A stretch of DNA of 64,000 nt from Rossellomorea vietnamensis (GTDB taxonomy: Bacteria > Bacillota > Bacilli > Bacillales > Bacillaceae_B), in assembly GCF_001305855.1 (NCBI RefSeq), contig NZ_LIXZ01000004.1, positions 62,001-126,000 on the forward strand. The letters run 5' to 3'. Every line of letters starts with the position of its first letter. Positions within the stretch are counted from its first letter, which is position 1. A program made the translations under genes and the position numbers. Below are positions 33,142 to 40,143 of the stretch, one piece after another. Under the pieces are notes generated by a model. That model worked only from the letters and a program-made list of their open reading frames with translations. It did no database searches and was not told where the DNA came from.

Positions 33142-33156
33142 GGAGGGACGGACCTT
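33142..33156 (+). repeat. Copy of the GAGGGACGGACCT motif behind a terminator
   Basis: GGAGGGACGGACCTT begins immediately after the terminator T-run. It is the best intergenic match to the copies at 6408-6421 and 25886-25898. Confidence 0.45.
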
Positions 33157-33318
33157 CAAATAGCCTATTCACTCGATTTTCCCACAATGGTTTGAGTTCC
33201 GACCCTCATTAATCGTCCATCTTAACAATAATTTTATATTAAAAATTAATAATTATTTATTGTAAAACGATAAACAACATGTTAAATTCATAGTATATTA
33301 TCAAGTGAGGTGCTATGA

Positions 33319-33792
33319 ATGAAACGGGAAACACTTTTTTTGAAGATTGCCCTTTTTCTTATCGGGGCTCCCATTGCCGCTTTATGTTTGATCGGGTTAC
33401 CTCTGATTGCAATGGAAGCGGCGGGTTCAAAGGTAGCCTATGTCGTTTATGGGATGCTGGCTGTCATGTATGCATCGGCGATTCCTTTTTACACGGCGTT
33501 GTATCAGGCGTTTAAATTATTGATGTTGATTGACCGGAACAACGCTTTCTCAGGAGCATCCGTGAAGGCGTTGAAGGTGATCAAGAAGTGTGCCATCGTC
33601 ATCAGTCTCTTCTATGTAGCAGGATTGCCGCTCTTTTATGTACTGGCGGAGGTGGATGACGCACCGGGGATTATCGTGATCGGGATGATTTTCATCTTTG
33701 GTTCAGCCGTCATTGCGGTATTTGCAGCAGTTCTCCAGAAGCTTCTCAACAATGCCATCGAAATCAAATCTGAAAATGATTTAACGGTCTGA
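33319..33792 (+). CDS. yoaS: DUF2975 membrane protein (YoaS-like)
   Basis: 157 residues, four transmembrane helices, ATG 33319 behind GAGGTG. The central ALYQAFKLLMLIDRNNAFSG is typical of DUF2975. In Bacillus subtilis the same gene order yoaS-yozG-yoaT is found, and this gene is followed 9 nt later by a YozG-like regulator. The XRE partner may respond to or control the membrane protein; mechanism unknown. Confidence 0.82.
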   Translation: MKRETLFLKIALFLIGAPIAALCLIGLPLIAMEAAGSKVAYVVYGMLAVMYASAIPFYTALYQAFKLLMLIDRNNAFSGASVKALKVIKKCAIVISLFYVAGLPLFYVLAEVDDAPGIIVIGMIFIFGSAVIAVFAAVLQKLLNNAIEIKSENDLTV

Positions 33793-33801
33793 GGTGAAAT
33801 T

Positions 33802-34023
33802 ATGGCAATTATAATCAATATTGATGTGATGCTTGCGAAACGGAAAATGAGTGTAACGGAGCTCTCGGAAAAAGTGGGTATCACGATGGCAAATCTTTCA
33901 ATCCTGAAAAATGGGAAGGCAAAGGCGGTTCGTTTATCCACCCTGGATGCGATATGCAAGGCCCTCGATTGTCAGCCGGGAGATTTGCTTGAGTATCAGC
34001 AAGAGGAAGAAGCGGGGTCATAA
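33802..34023 (+). CDS. yozG: YozG-like XRE-family regulator
   Basis: 73 residues, ATG 33802 behind GAGGTG. A compact helix-turn-helix: RKMSVTELSEKVGITMANLS then NGKAKAVRLSTLDAICKALD and CQPGDLLEY, characteristic of the YozG/HTH_26 group. Located between YoaS-like and YoaT-like genes with gaps of only 9 and 2 nt, so translation is coupled. Probably autoregulates this operon. Confidence 0.85.
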   Translation: MAIIINIDVMLAKRKMSVTELSEKVGITMANLSILKNGKAKAVRLSTLDAICKALDCQPGDLLEYQQEEEAGS

Positions 34024-34025
34024 TC

Positions 34026-34841
34026 ATGAGAGCAGTCAAACAACTCCTTCGTTTCGGCTGGGAGCAGGCTCTGTCCTGCTTGTTTCCCGTGGTCATTTTT
34101 GCGTCTTTGGCGTTGACTCAGATTATACCGCTTCCCTTACTGCCGAGATATGACTGGCTGCTCCTGATCTGTCTTGTGATGCAATGGGGGATGGTGAAGT
34201 CAGGTCTTGAAACCAAGGATGAACTGAAAGTGATTACCCTATTCCATCTGATCGGCCTTGCCCTTGAGCTGTTCAAGGTACATATGGGCTCGTGGTCTTA
34301 TCCAGGGGAAGGCTATTCCAAACTGTTCGGTGTCCCATTATACAGTGGATTCATGTATGCAAGTGTAGCAAGTTACCTGTGCCAGGCGTGGAGAAGGCTC
34401 AAGGTGGAACTGGTTCAGTGGCCGCCGTTTTGGGCAGTGGTTGCCCTTGCCGCAGCGATATATTTGAACTTTTTTACTCACCATTATTGGATCGACATCC
34501 GCTGGTGGCTGTCGGGCCTTGTCATCGTCGTCTTTTGGAAAACGTGGGTCGAATATGAGGTAGGTGGGATACGTTACCGCATGCCCCTCGCTCTATCATT
34601 TGTCCTCATCGGCTTCTTCATCTGGATCGCTGAAAACATCGCAACCTTCTTCGGTGCCTGGGAATACCCGAACCAGACAGATGCCTGGAGCCTTGTCCAC
34701 CTCGGGAAGGTCAGCTCATGGCTTCTCCTCGTCATTGTCAGCTTTTTGATTGTGGCAACGTTGAAGCGGGTGAAGGGAAAGGGTGGGGCAACCCACTTTC
34801 CAACCGGATATTCCCAGCAAGGACAGGAGGGGACAGTTTGA
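34026..34841 (+). CDS. yoaT: DUF817 membrane protein (YoaT-like)
   Basis: 271 residues with seven or eight hydrophobic segments. DUF817 features: KVHMGSWSYPGEGYSKLFGV, PLYSGFMYASVASYLCQAWR and ENIATFFGAWEYPNQTDAW. Function unknown; conserved in the yoaS-yozG-yoaT arrangement. ATG 34026 is 2 nt after the yozG stop. Its TGA overlaps the TTG start of the next gene. Confidence 0.85.
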   Translation: MRAVKQLLRFGWEQALSCLFPVVIFASLALTQIIPLPLLPRYDWLLLICLVMQWGMVKSGLETKDELKVITLFHLIGLALELFKVHMGSWSYPGEGYSKLFGVPLYSGFMYASVASYLCQAWRRLKVELVQWPPFWAVVALAAAIYLNFFTHHYWIDIRWWLSGLVIVVFWKTWVEYEVGGIRYRMPLALSFVLIGFFIWIAENIATFFGAWEYPNQTDAWSLVHLGKVSSWLLLVIVSFLIVATLKRVKGKGGATHFPTGYSQQGQEGTV

Positions 34842-35092
34842 AGAAAATAGCATTCGTATTCATTTTGATCCACTTCATCATCTTTGTCCTGTGGATCATG
34901 AATTCAGGATACTTATTTTCACCCTATGGAATTTCGGCTTGGATTGCCTTAGTAGCGATAGGATTTATGATTCAAATCAAGCTGGAAAAAGTGTTGATGA
35001 TCAGAAGGGTACTCGCCATCTCGAATGGGTGGATGGTGTTTTTGATTGTGGCAACCGTGTTTATTTATTTTGCTGTCAGTTCAATGCCTTAA
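34838..35092 (+). CDS. Small membrane protein translationally coupled to yoaT
   Basis: 84 residues from TTG 34838, five bases after AGGAGGGG, overlapping the yoaT stop. Three hydrophobic segments (AFVFILIHFIIFVLWIM, AWIALVAIGFMI, WMVFLIVATVFIYFAV). Family not recognised. The overlap suggests it is a fourth member of the yoaS-yozG-yoaT operon in this organism. Confidence 0.7.
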   Translation: MKKIAFVFILIHFIIFVLWIMNSGYLFSPYGISAWIALVAIGFMIQIKLEKVLMIRRVLAISNGWMVFLIVATVFIYFAVSSMP

Positions 35093-35207
35093 TATATAGT
35101 AAGAACAAGTCCCTTGGTACGCCAGTGGGGCTTTTCTTAGTGAAAATATGGAACCTTCGGAGGACTAAAACGTACATGTATTAACATGAAAGAATGGAGG
35201 AATCATT

Positions 35208-35492
35208 ATGGACTATGGTTTGCTGATGATCGGTCTCGCTCTTGTCCTGGTTTCATATTTAGTCGGTGTCAAAAAACAAACATGGCTGCTCGCGGGTTTC
35301 AATGAAAAGATGATCAAAAATAAGTCTCTGTTAGGAACGGTATCGGGGCTATTATTTTTTCTACCATTAGGGTTGATCGCGATCATCAATAGCTTCATCG
35401 ATTATGCCCATGAGGGAACCATCCTTGTGGTGATCATGTTGGTTCTATTAACGGTCGTGTATGTATTCATTAACAGGAGGCTTATGGATTGA
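35208..35492 (+). CDS. DUF3784-type membrane protein
   Basis: 94 residues, ATG 35208 behind ATGGAGGAATC. Three helices; the LVGVKKQTWLLAGFNEKMIK stretch after helix 1 is typical of DUF3784. Function unknown. The TGA overlaps the ATG of the downstream hydrolase, so they are co-transcribed. Confidence 0.75.
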   Translation: MDYGLLMIGLALVLVSYLVGVKKQTWLLAGFNEKMIKNKSLLGTVSGLLFFLPLGLIAIINSFIDYAHEGTILVVIMLVLLTVVYVFINRRLMD

Positions 35493-36346
35493 TGGAGAGT
35501 AAGCATGTCATGATCAATGGTAAAAAGCTATTTGTCCAAGTAAAAGGGAGTGGAAAGCCGATCATCTTTCTCCACGGCGGTCCAGGAGGGAGTCTTGACT
35601 ATTTCCTCCCCCATATGGAACCTTTAGCCGCAAACTTTCAAATTATTTTATATGATCAAACAGGTTGCGGAAAATCAGAAGTAGAGGAAGGTCACACCTA
35701 TACCATTGACGATGAAGTCAACAATCTCGAAGAAATCAGAAAATCCCTCAATCTGGAGAAAATGACGCTTTTCGGTGAGTCATGGGGGAGCATCCTGGCC
35801 TTATCGTATGCGGCGAAGCATCCAGACCGCATTGATAAACTGATACTGACCGCTGCCATAGGCTTAACCTCTAAGGATTATCGGGCTTTCAAAGAAAACC
35901 TTTTTAGAAAACTCGGATCATATAAGAAAATGCTTCTCGGTTATTATTCCGTTTCGTCTCTTTTGGGAGTGGATTCTTCACGGAAGCTTGAACAACTCTT
36001 CGACCCCCATTACGTGTATTCAATCGATACATTAAAAAAGAAAACAATGATCTCGTACAATCAGGATGCCCTTAAGCATATTGGGAAAGAACTTGACCAC
36101 CATTACAACCTTATCCCGTCCTTGCCTGTATGCCGGTCCCTTTCCATCATGATTGCTCAAGGAACCCACGATATATTATCCCCTGCTTATATGAAAGAAA
36201 ACGTTTTGGTACATCTGAATAACGTCATCCTTAAAGAAGTAGAAGAAAGCGGGCACTGGACCATACTCGAGCAACCGGAAAAGATGATTGCATTAACACG
36301 TGAATTCATGAGTTTCAAAGGGACAGTCACCCCGGTTCACTCTTAA
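35492..36346 (+). CDS. Alpha/beta hydrolase, S33 proline iminopeptidase-like
   Basis: 284 residues. ATG 35492 overlaps the previous stop; AGGAGG is at 35475-35480. HGGPGGS oxyanion motif, GESWGS nucleophile elbow, Asp in GTHDILSP and His in SGHWTILEQPE complete the triad. Resembles the tricorn-factor/proline iminopeptidase type. Substrate unknown. It may be an esterase acting with the DUF3784 membrane partner. Confidence 0.85.
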   Translation: MESKHVMINGKKLFVQVKGSGKPIIFLHGGPGGSLDYFLPHMEPLAANFQIILYDQTGCGKSEVEEGHTYTIDDEVNNLEEIRKSLNLEKMTLFGESWGSILALSYAAKHPDRIDKLILTAAIGLTSKDYRAFKENLFRKLGSYKKMLLGYYSVSSLLGVDSSRKLEQLFDPHYVYSIDTLKKKTMISYNQDALKHIGKELDHHYNLIPSLPVCRSLSIMIAQGTHDILSPAYMKENVLVHLNNVILKEVEESGHWTILEQPEKMIALTREFMSFKGTVTPVHS

Positions 36347-36452
36347 GAGCCAAGGTACCTGTCCCCAAGGCATGCCAACACATCGGCACACACCCAATAA
36401 AGGATAAACCAATCCCCCCTCGAATAGAAATAGGTAGAACGGAGGGATGCTC

Positions 36453-37421
36453 ATGAATGGCAGGATTGAAGTAGAGAATCTAACCAAAACGTTTAAAAAA
36501 GGAAACGTCCAGGCAGTGAAAGATGTATCTTTCCAAGTCGAAGAGGGAGAGTTCTTCGCCTTTTTAGGACCGAATGGAGCAGGGAAATCGACGACGGTCC
36601 AGATTTTGACGACGTTGATCAATGCTTCGGGTGGAAAAGTGGAAGTGGCCGGATATGATGTCATCAGTGAGCCGGAACACGTCCGCCGTCATATTGGCGT
36701 CGCCCTTCAGGAGACGGGGGTCGACCCGGATCTGACCGGTCGTGAGATGGTGGAACTTCAGGCTTATATTTTCGGCTTCGGGAAGGAAGAAGGGAAACGA
36801 CGGGCACAGGAGCTTCTGGAGATTGTGGACTTATCACAAGCCTCTGAACGGAGGATCGGCGGTTATTCGGGGGGGATGAGAAGGAGACTGGACCTTGCTC
36901 TCACCCTGGTCAATGAACCGAATATCCTTTTCCTTGACGAACCGACGACGGGACTTGATCCCTCGAGCCGGGCGGCGATCTGGAAAGAGCTGCGCCGGCT
37001 GAATAAGGAGAAGGGGACGACGATCTTTCTCACAACGCAGTATCTGGAAGAAGCCGATTCCCTGGCGGACCGGATCGGGATCATCAATAAAGGCGAAATC
37101 GTTGCCATGGGATCCCCGAAGGACTTGAAGGCAGAGATCGGGCAGGATCTCATTACCCTCACATTGAAAGAACGTGATGATATCGACCGCAGCGTGGAAC
37201 TGATCCGAACGCAAATGGAAGGAGTCGACGCCCTCTCCCAGCAAGAAAAAATCCTGGTCTATGTAGAGGAAGGGACCAAGCAACTTCTAGAGGTAGTCCG
37301 CATCCTCGACATAGAGAATATCGAAATAGTCGATATTCAATTGTCTTCCCCGACCCTGGATGATATCTTCCTGAAATTGACGAGCGACACAAAGGAAGGG
37401 GTGAAGAGCCGTGGGGAATAA
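36453..37421 (+). CDS. ABC transporter ATP-binding protein, DrrA-like
   Basis: 322 residues from ATG 36453 (SD GGAGG 36441-36445; ATG 36447 abuts it). Walker A GPNGAGKST, Q-loop LQETGVDPDLTG, signature YSGGMRRRLDLAL, Walker B NILFLDEPTTGLD and the H-loop region LTTQYLEEAD are intact. The C-terminal extension is typical of the daunorubicin-resistance type. It pairs with the overlapping ABC-2 permease gene. Exported compound unknown. Confidence 0.88.
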   Translation: MNGRIEVENLTKTFKKGNVQAVKDVSFQVEEGEFFAFLGPNGAGKSTTVQILTTLINASGGKVEVAGYDVISEPEHVRRHIGVALQETGVDPDLTGREMVELQAYIFGFGKEEGKRRAQELLEIVDLSQASERRIGGYSGGMRRRLDLALTLVNEPNILFLDEPTTGLDPSSRAAIWKELRRLNKEKGTTIFLTTQYLEEADSLADRIGIINKGEIVAMGSPKDLKAEIGQDLITLTLKERDDIDRSVELIRTQMEGVDALSQQEKILVYVEEGTKQLLEVVRILDIENIEIVDIQLSSPTLDDIFLKLTSDTKEGVKSRGE

Positions 37422-38190
37422 TGTGTTCAAAGACACGTGGCTCATGACGGTCCGGAACATCAAGACCACGATACGAAACCCGTTTTCTTTCATTCCTAAT
37501 CTGATTATTTCTGCTTTCTTCCTTCTCGTATACGAAGGAGGATTGAGTGGTATATCACAGCTGCCTACCTTTGAAGGGGCAGATTACCTTGCCTTCATTC
37601 TTCCCGTCTCAATTGTATCTGCTGCTATCGGTGGAGCAGGGGGAGCGGGGCAGAGCATAGTGAAGGATATTGAAACCGGATTTTTTTCAAGACTGCTTTT
37701 GACACCGGCATCGCGCCTTGCCATCGTCCTTGGCCCGATCATCGCAGGGATGCTGCAGCTTTTGGTTCAGACGCTCCTCATTATCGGAATGGCTTTTTTA
37801 CTTGGCCTAAATGTTAAGACAGGTTTTGCCGGTGTGTTATTCGTGCTGTTGATCGCGATAGGCTGGGGACTTGCTTTTGCCGGATATTCCGTCGGGATTG
37901 CCCTCCGGACGAGAAATGCCCAGGCAGCCCAGGCGGGGACTTTTATCTTCTTCCCGCTGATTTTTTTGAGTACGACATTCGTTCCCTATGAATTGATCGA
38001 AGCACAGTGGTTAAAGATTGCGGCCACGATCAACCCGACCACGTATGTATTTGAAAGTATGCGTACTGCCCTCATCGACGGATGGGTGTTCTGGGATCTG
38101 ATGCAGGGTGTGATCGCCATTGTGATCGTATGTGCCATCACCATTACATTCGCTGCCGTTTCTGCCAAAGGTGCAGTTTCAAGAAAATAG
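37411..38190 (+). CDS. ABC-2 type permease, DrrB-like
   Basis: 259 residues, six hydrophobic helices, GTG 37411 overlapping the ATPase stop by 11 nt; SD AAGGAAGGGG lies inside the ATPase gene. The ABC-2 region includes DIETGFFSRLLLTPASRLA and the family segment FIFFPLIFLSTTFVPYE. It forms the membrane half of the drug or lipid exporter with the preceding ATPase. Confidence 0.87.
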   Translation: MGNNVFKDTWLMTVRNIKTTIRNPFSFIPNLIISAFFLLVYEGGLSGISQLPTFEGADYLAFILPVSIVSAAIGGAGGAGQSIVKDIETGFFSRLLLTPASRLAIVLGPIIAGMLQLLVQTLLIIGMAFLLGLNVKTGFAGVLFVLLIAIGWGLAFAGYSVGIALRTRNAQAAQAGTFIFFPLIFLSTTFVPYELIEAQWLKIAATINPTTYVFESMRTALIDGWVFWDLMQGVIAIVIVCAITITFAAVSAKGAVSRK

Positions 38191-38200
38191 AGTGGTATAA

Positions 38201-38235
38201 GGAATTCTTCTCTTATGGTGAAGGATTCTTCTTTT
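38201..38235 (+). terminator. Weak Rho-independent terminator
   Basis: GGAATTCTTC and GAAGGATTC form a mismatched stem followed by TTCTTTTG. Marginal. Confidence 0.4.
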
Positions 38236-38353
38236 GTTTATATAAGCTTCTTGTCAAAAACTTCAAAGGATTCAAGGCGATTAATTACGTTTATCAATAT
38301 AGGATATCGGGTAAATAATAATCACAACGTTCATAAGAGTTTTCTAAAAAAGG

Positions 38354-38388
38354 TTGACATCTCTAACTGTAAATATTATTATTACAGT
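38354..38388 (+). promoter_or_regulatory. spx-paralogue promoter with overlapping Rrf2-type operator
   Basis: TTGACA (38354-38359), 17-bp spacer, TATTAT (38377-38382). The dyad ACTGTAA-N9-TTACAGT (38366-38388) covers the -10. Identical half-sites and spacing recur before the two following genes, so one regulator, most likely the Rrf2 protein at 38938, controls all three. Confidence 0.75.
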
Positions 38389-38467
38389 GTACCCGAAATT
38401 AGGAGTGCATTTATTTTAATCATAACTGTTACTTTTTTTATTACATTTAAAAGGAGTGTGTAAACAC

Positions 38468-38863
38468 ATGGTCAATTTATTTCTGACACCGAGCTGTACG
38501 TCCTGCCGCAAAGCGAGAGCGTGGCTAGAAGAACATTCAATCCCATATGTGGAACGCAACATGATGACAGAACCGTTGATGCCTGATGAAATCAAGTCGA
38601 TCCTCCGCCTGACGGAAAATGGGACAGAGGACATCATTTCAAAACAATCAAAGGCGTACCAGGAATTGAAAGTAGACATTGATTCGTTGCCACTCCAGGA
38701 TTTATATAAACTAATCAGGGAAAATCCCCTCATGCTGAAACGACCGATCATGCTGGATGAAAAAAGATTGCAGATCGGGTATAACGATGAAGAAATCCGC
38801 AGCTTTCTCCCAAGGAAAGTGCGTAACTTCGAATACAATGAGCTGCAAAAGCTGGCCAATTGA
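38468..38863 (+). CDS. spx: Spx/ArsC-family regulator (Spx paralogue)
   Basis: 131 residues from ATG 38468 (AAGGAG at 38451-38456), exactly the length of Bacillus Spx. It keeps the redox CTSC disulfide switch (Cys10/Cys13) and [25 protein letters not shown] and [11 protein letters not shown], the surface that contacts RNA polymerase alpha C-terminal domains. It should act as a thiol-stress transcription factor. The linked Rrf2 gene recalls spxA2 of the Bacillus anthracis group, whose Rrf2 regulator SaiR controls spxA2; exact orthology not shown. Confidence 0.88.
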   Translation: MVNLFLTPSCTSCRKARAWLEEHSIPYVERNMMTEPLMPDEIKSILRLTENGTEDIISKQSKAYQELKVDIDSLPLQDLYKLIRENPLMLKRPIMLDEKRLQIGYNDEEIRSFLPRKVRNFEYNELQKLAN

Positions 38864-38879
38864 CCAGAAAACCGGATTC

Positions 38880-38914
38880 TTGACAGTATAAACTGTAAAA
38901 GTTACCATTACAGT
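38880..38914 (+). promoter_or_regulatory. Rrf2-gene promoter with Rrf2-type operator
   Basis: TTGACA (38880-38885), 17-bp spacer and a weak -10 TACCAT overlapped by ACTGTAA-N9-TTACAGT (38892-38914). The dyad arms are perfect. Indicates autoregulation by the Rrf2 protein. Confidence 0.75.
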
Positions 38915-38937
38915 AACATCCGTGAAGGAGGCAGGCC

Positions 38938-39354
38938 ATGAATAGCGACTTTACCTTAGCCATCCACAGTTTAACGTACCTGGCACTGCAGACGGACCGC
39001 ATGTCGACAAGCGATGCAATCTCGGAAAGTGCCGGTGTTCATCCAGTACGGATCCGCAAAGTCCTCAGTCTCCTGAAAAAGCAGGGCTTTATCGCTTCTA
39101 AAGAAGGGACAGGCGGTGGATTCATCTTCGCCGTGGACCTGAGCGACATTAATCTGTGGGATATTTATAAAATCACATCAGAAGGCGCCCTGCAGCCAAA
39201 GTGCACGGCTACCAATGAAAAGTGCCTAGTGGGTGCCAATATGAAGAGCGTCTTGTTTCAGATTTTCCTCGGTGCAGAAGAAAAACTGGGGGATTATTTA
39301 AAGAACTATACGATTAAAGACATCGTTGAGATGATTCATCAAGAGAAAGCGTAG
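38938..39354 (+). CDS. Rrf2-family regulator (SaiR/YwnA-like)
   Basis: 138 residues, ATG 38938 behind GAAGGAGGC. Winged helix of the Rrf2 type: LAIHSLTYLALQ, ESAGVHPVRIRKVLSLLKKQ and the wing KEGTGGGFIFAVD. Two cysteines eight residues apart (KCTATNEKC) could form a thiol switch or contribute to a cluster; the three-Cys Fe-S set of IscR is absent. It is flanked by dyads ACTGTAA-N9-TTACAGT that lie before spx, before itself and before the IDEAL gene. Confidence 0.87.
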   Translation: MNSDFTLAIHSLTYLALQTDRMSTSDAISESAGVHPVRIRKVLSLLKKQGFIASKEGTGGGFIFAVDLSDINLWDIYKITSEGALQPKCTATNEKCLVGANMKSVLFQIFLGAEEKLGDYLKNYTIKDIVEMIHQEKA

Positions 39355-39373
39355 AAGGCTTTCTTTTAGACTA

Positions 39374-39396
39374 AATGTAACAAATAAAATTACAGT
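39374..39396 (+). promoter_or_regulatory. Third Rrf2-type operator before the IDEAL-domain gene
   Basis: AATGTAA-N9-TTACAGT, one mismatch from the other two sites, with a possible -10 TAAAAT (39385-39390) inside it. The gene downstream starts at 39414. Confidence 0.65.
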
Positions 39397-39413
39397 TGAG
39401 AAGGTGAAAGGGA

Positions 39414-39746
39414 ATGTCAAATGAACAGTCTATATTAAAAGTTGGAGATTGGGTAAAAGGGAAATTACTTACCGGTGAACTGGTCATCGGCTATGTAGAG
39501 AACCTGGACACCAAAGGAGAAGCTGTCAAAGCGAAAATCGTGACCAGCGATAATAAAACCATCGAAGGGAAAATTCTTCCCCTCTTAAACAGACAGATAA
39601 ACAAGATTCCAGATACACACATTAAAAACAAAGAGCAGATCCAATACCTGATCGACCTTGCCCTCGAAACGGGAGACGAAGAATGGTTCCTGGAACTGAC
39701 GGCTAAATTGAACGCTATGCGAGAGCTTGCCGAGGGTGTAAAGTGA
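39414..39746 (+). CDS. IDEAL-domain protein under Rrf2 control
   Basis: 110 residues, ATG 39414 behind GAAGGTGAAAGGG. The N-terminal about 60 residues form a beta-rich domain (VGDWVKGKLLTGELVIGYVE, then VTSDNKTIEGKIL). The C-terminal helix-hairpin-helix IQYLIDLALETGDEEWFLEL matches the IDEAL domain. IDEAL proteins are poorly characterised. Sharing an operator with an Spx gene suggests a role in thiol-stress control, perhaps as an adaptor of Spx stability; that is inference. A second IDEAL protein is at 43774-43977. Confidence 0.78.
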   Translation: MSNEQSILKVGDWVKGKLLTGELVIGYVENLDTKGEAVKAKIVTSDNKTIEGKILPLLNRQINKIPDTHIKNKEQIQYLIDLALETGDEEWFLELTAKLNAMRELAEGVK

Positions 39747-39754
39747 ATATCGTG

Positions 39755-39791
39755 AAAAAAAGCTGAAGGGGTGAACTCTTCAGCTTTTTTA
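39755..39791 (+). terminator. Rho-independent terminator
   Basis: AAAAAAGCTGAAG pairs with CTTCAGCTTTTTT. Confidence 0.92.
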
Positions 39792-39820
39792 TTTTGTGGT
39801 GGATAAATAAAATTCGGCAA

Positions 39821-39940
39821 GTTGGCATGATTATTTGGAATCCAGCATGATTCATTTATCTCTCGCTTGATTCCTGAGAAATCCTGCATATAAGTGGAAT
39901 CTGGCATAAAAGGTCTTAAACCCAGCATGAATTCCATCTT
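39821..39940. repeat. Degenerate ~20-nt tandem repeat, second locus
   Basis: Units such as TCCAGCATGATTCATTTATC, TCTCGCTTGATTCCTGAGAA and CCCAGCATGAATTCCATCTT; GCATGA-like cores recur every 18-21 nt (39825, 39845, 39865, 39886, 39904, 39925). Same core and period as 21778-21898. The rest of the gap up to 40143 holds a probable TATAAA -10 near 40116-40123 for the ABC genes; no ORF seen. Confidence 0.6.
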
Positions 39941-40143
39941 CCTTGTGAATTCCGATCACTCTATAAGTCCCCTAAACAAAAAGGGATCAGCTTTTTCTTC
40001 ATCCAAAAGTCGTAGAACCCCTCATTTCCAACGACCGAAGATGTGAAATGACAGGGTGAATATACTTAATTTATACTGTATTCAAATTATAGTGAATATT
40101 TTCATATGTTGGTATAAAATAGAATTTTGTGAGGGGGTTCAAC

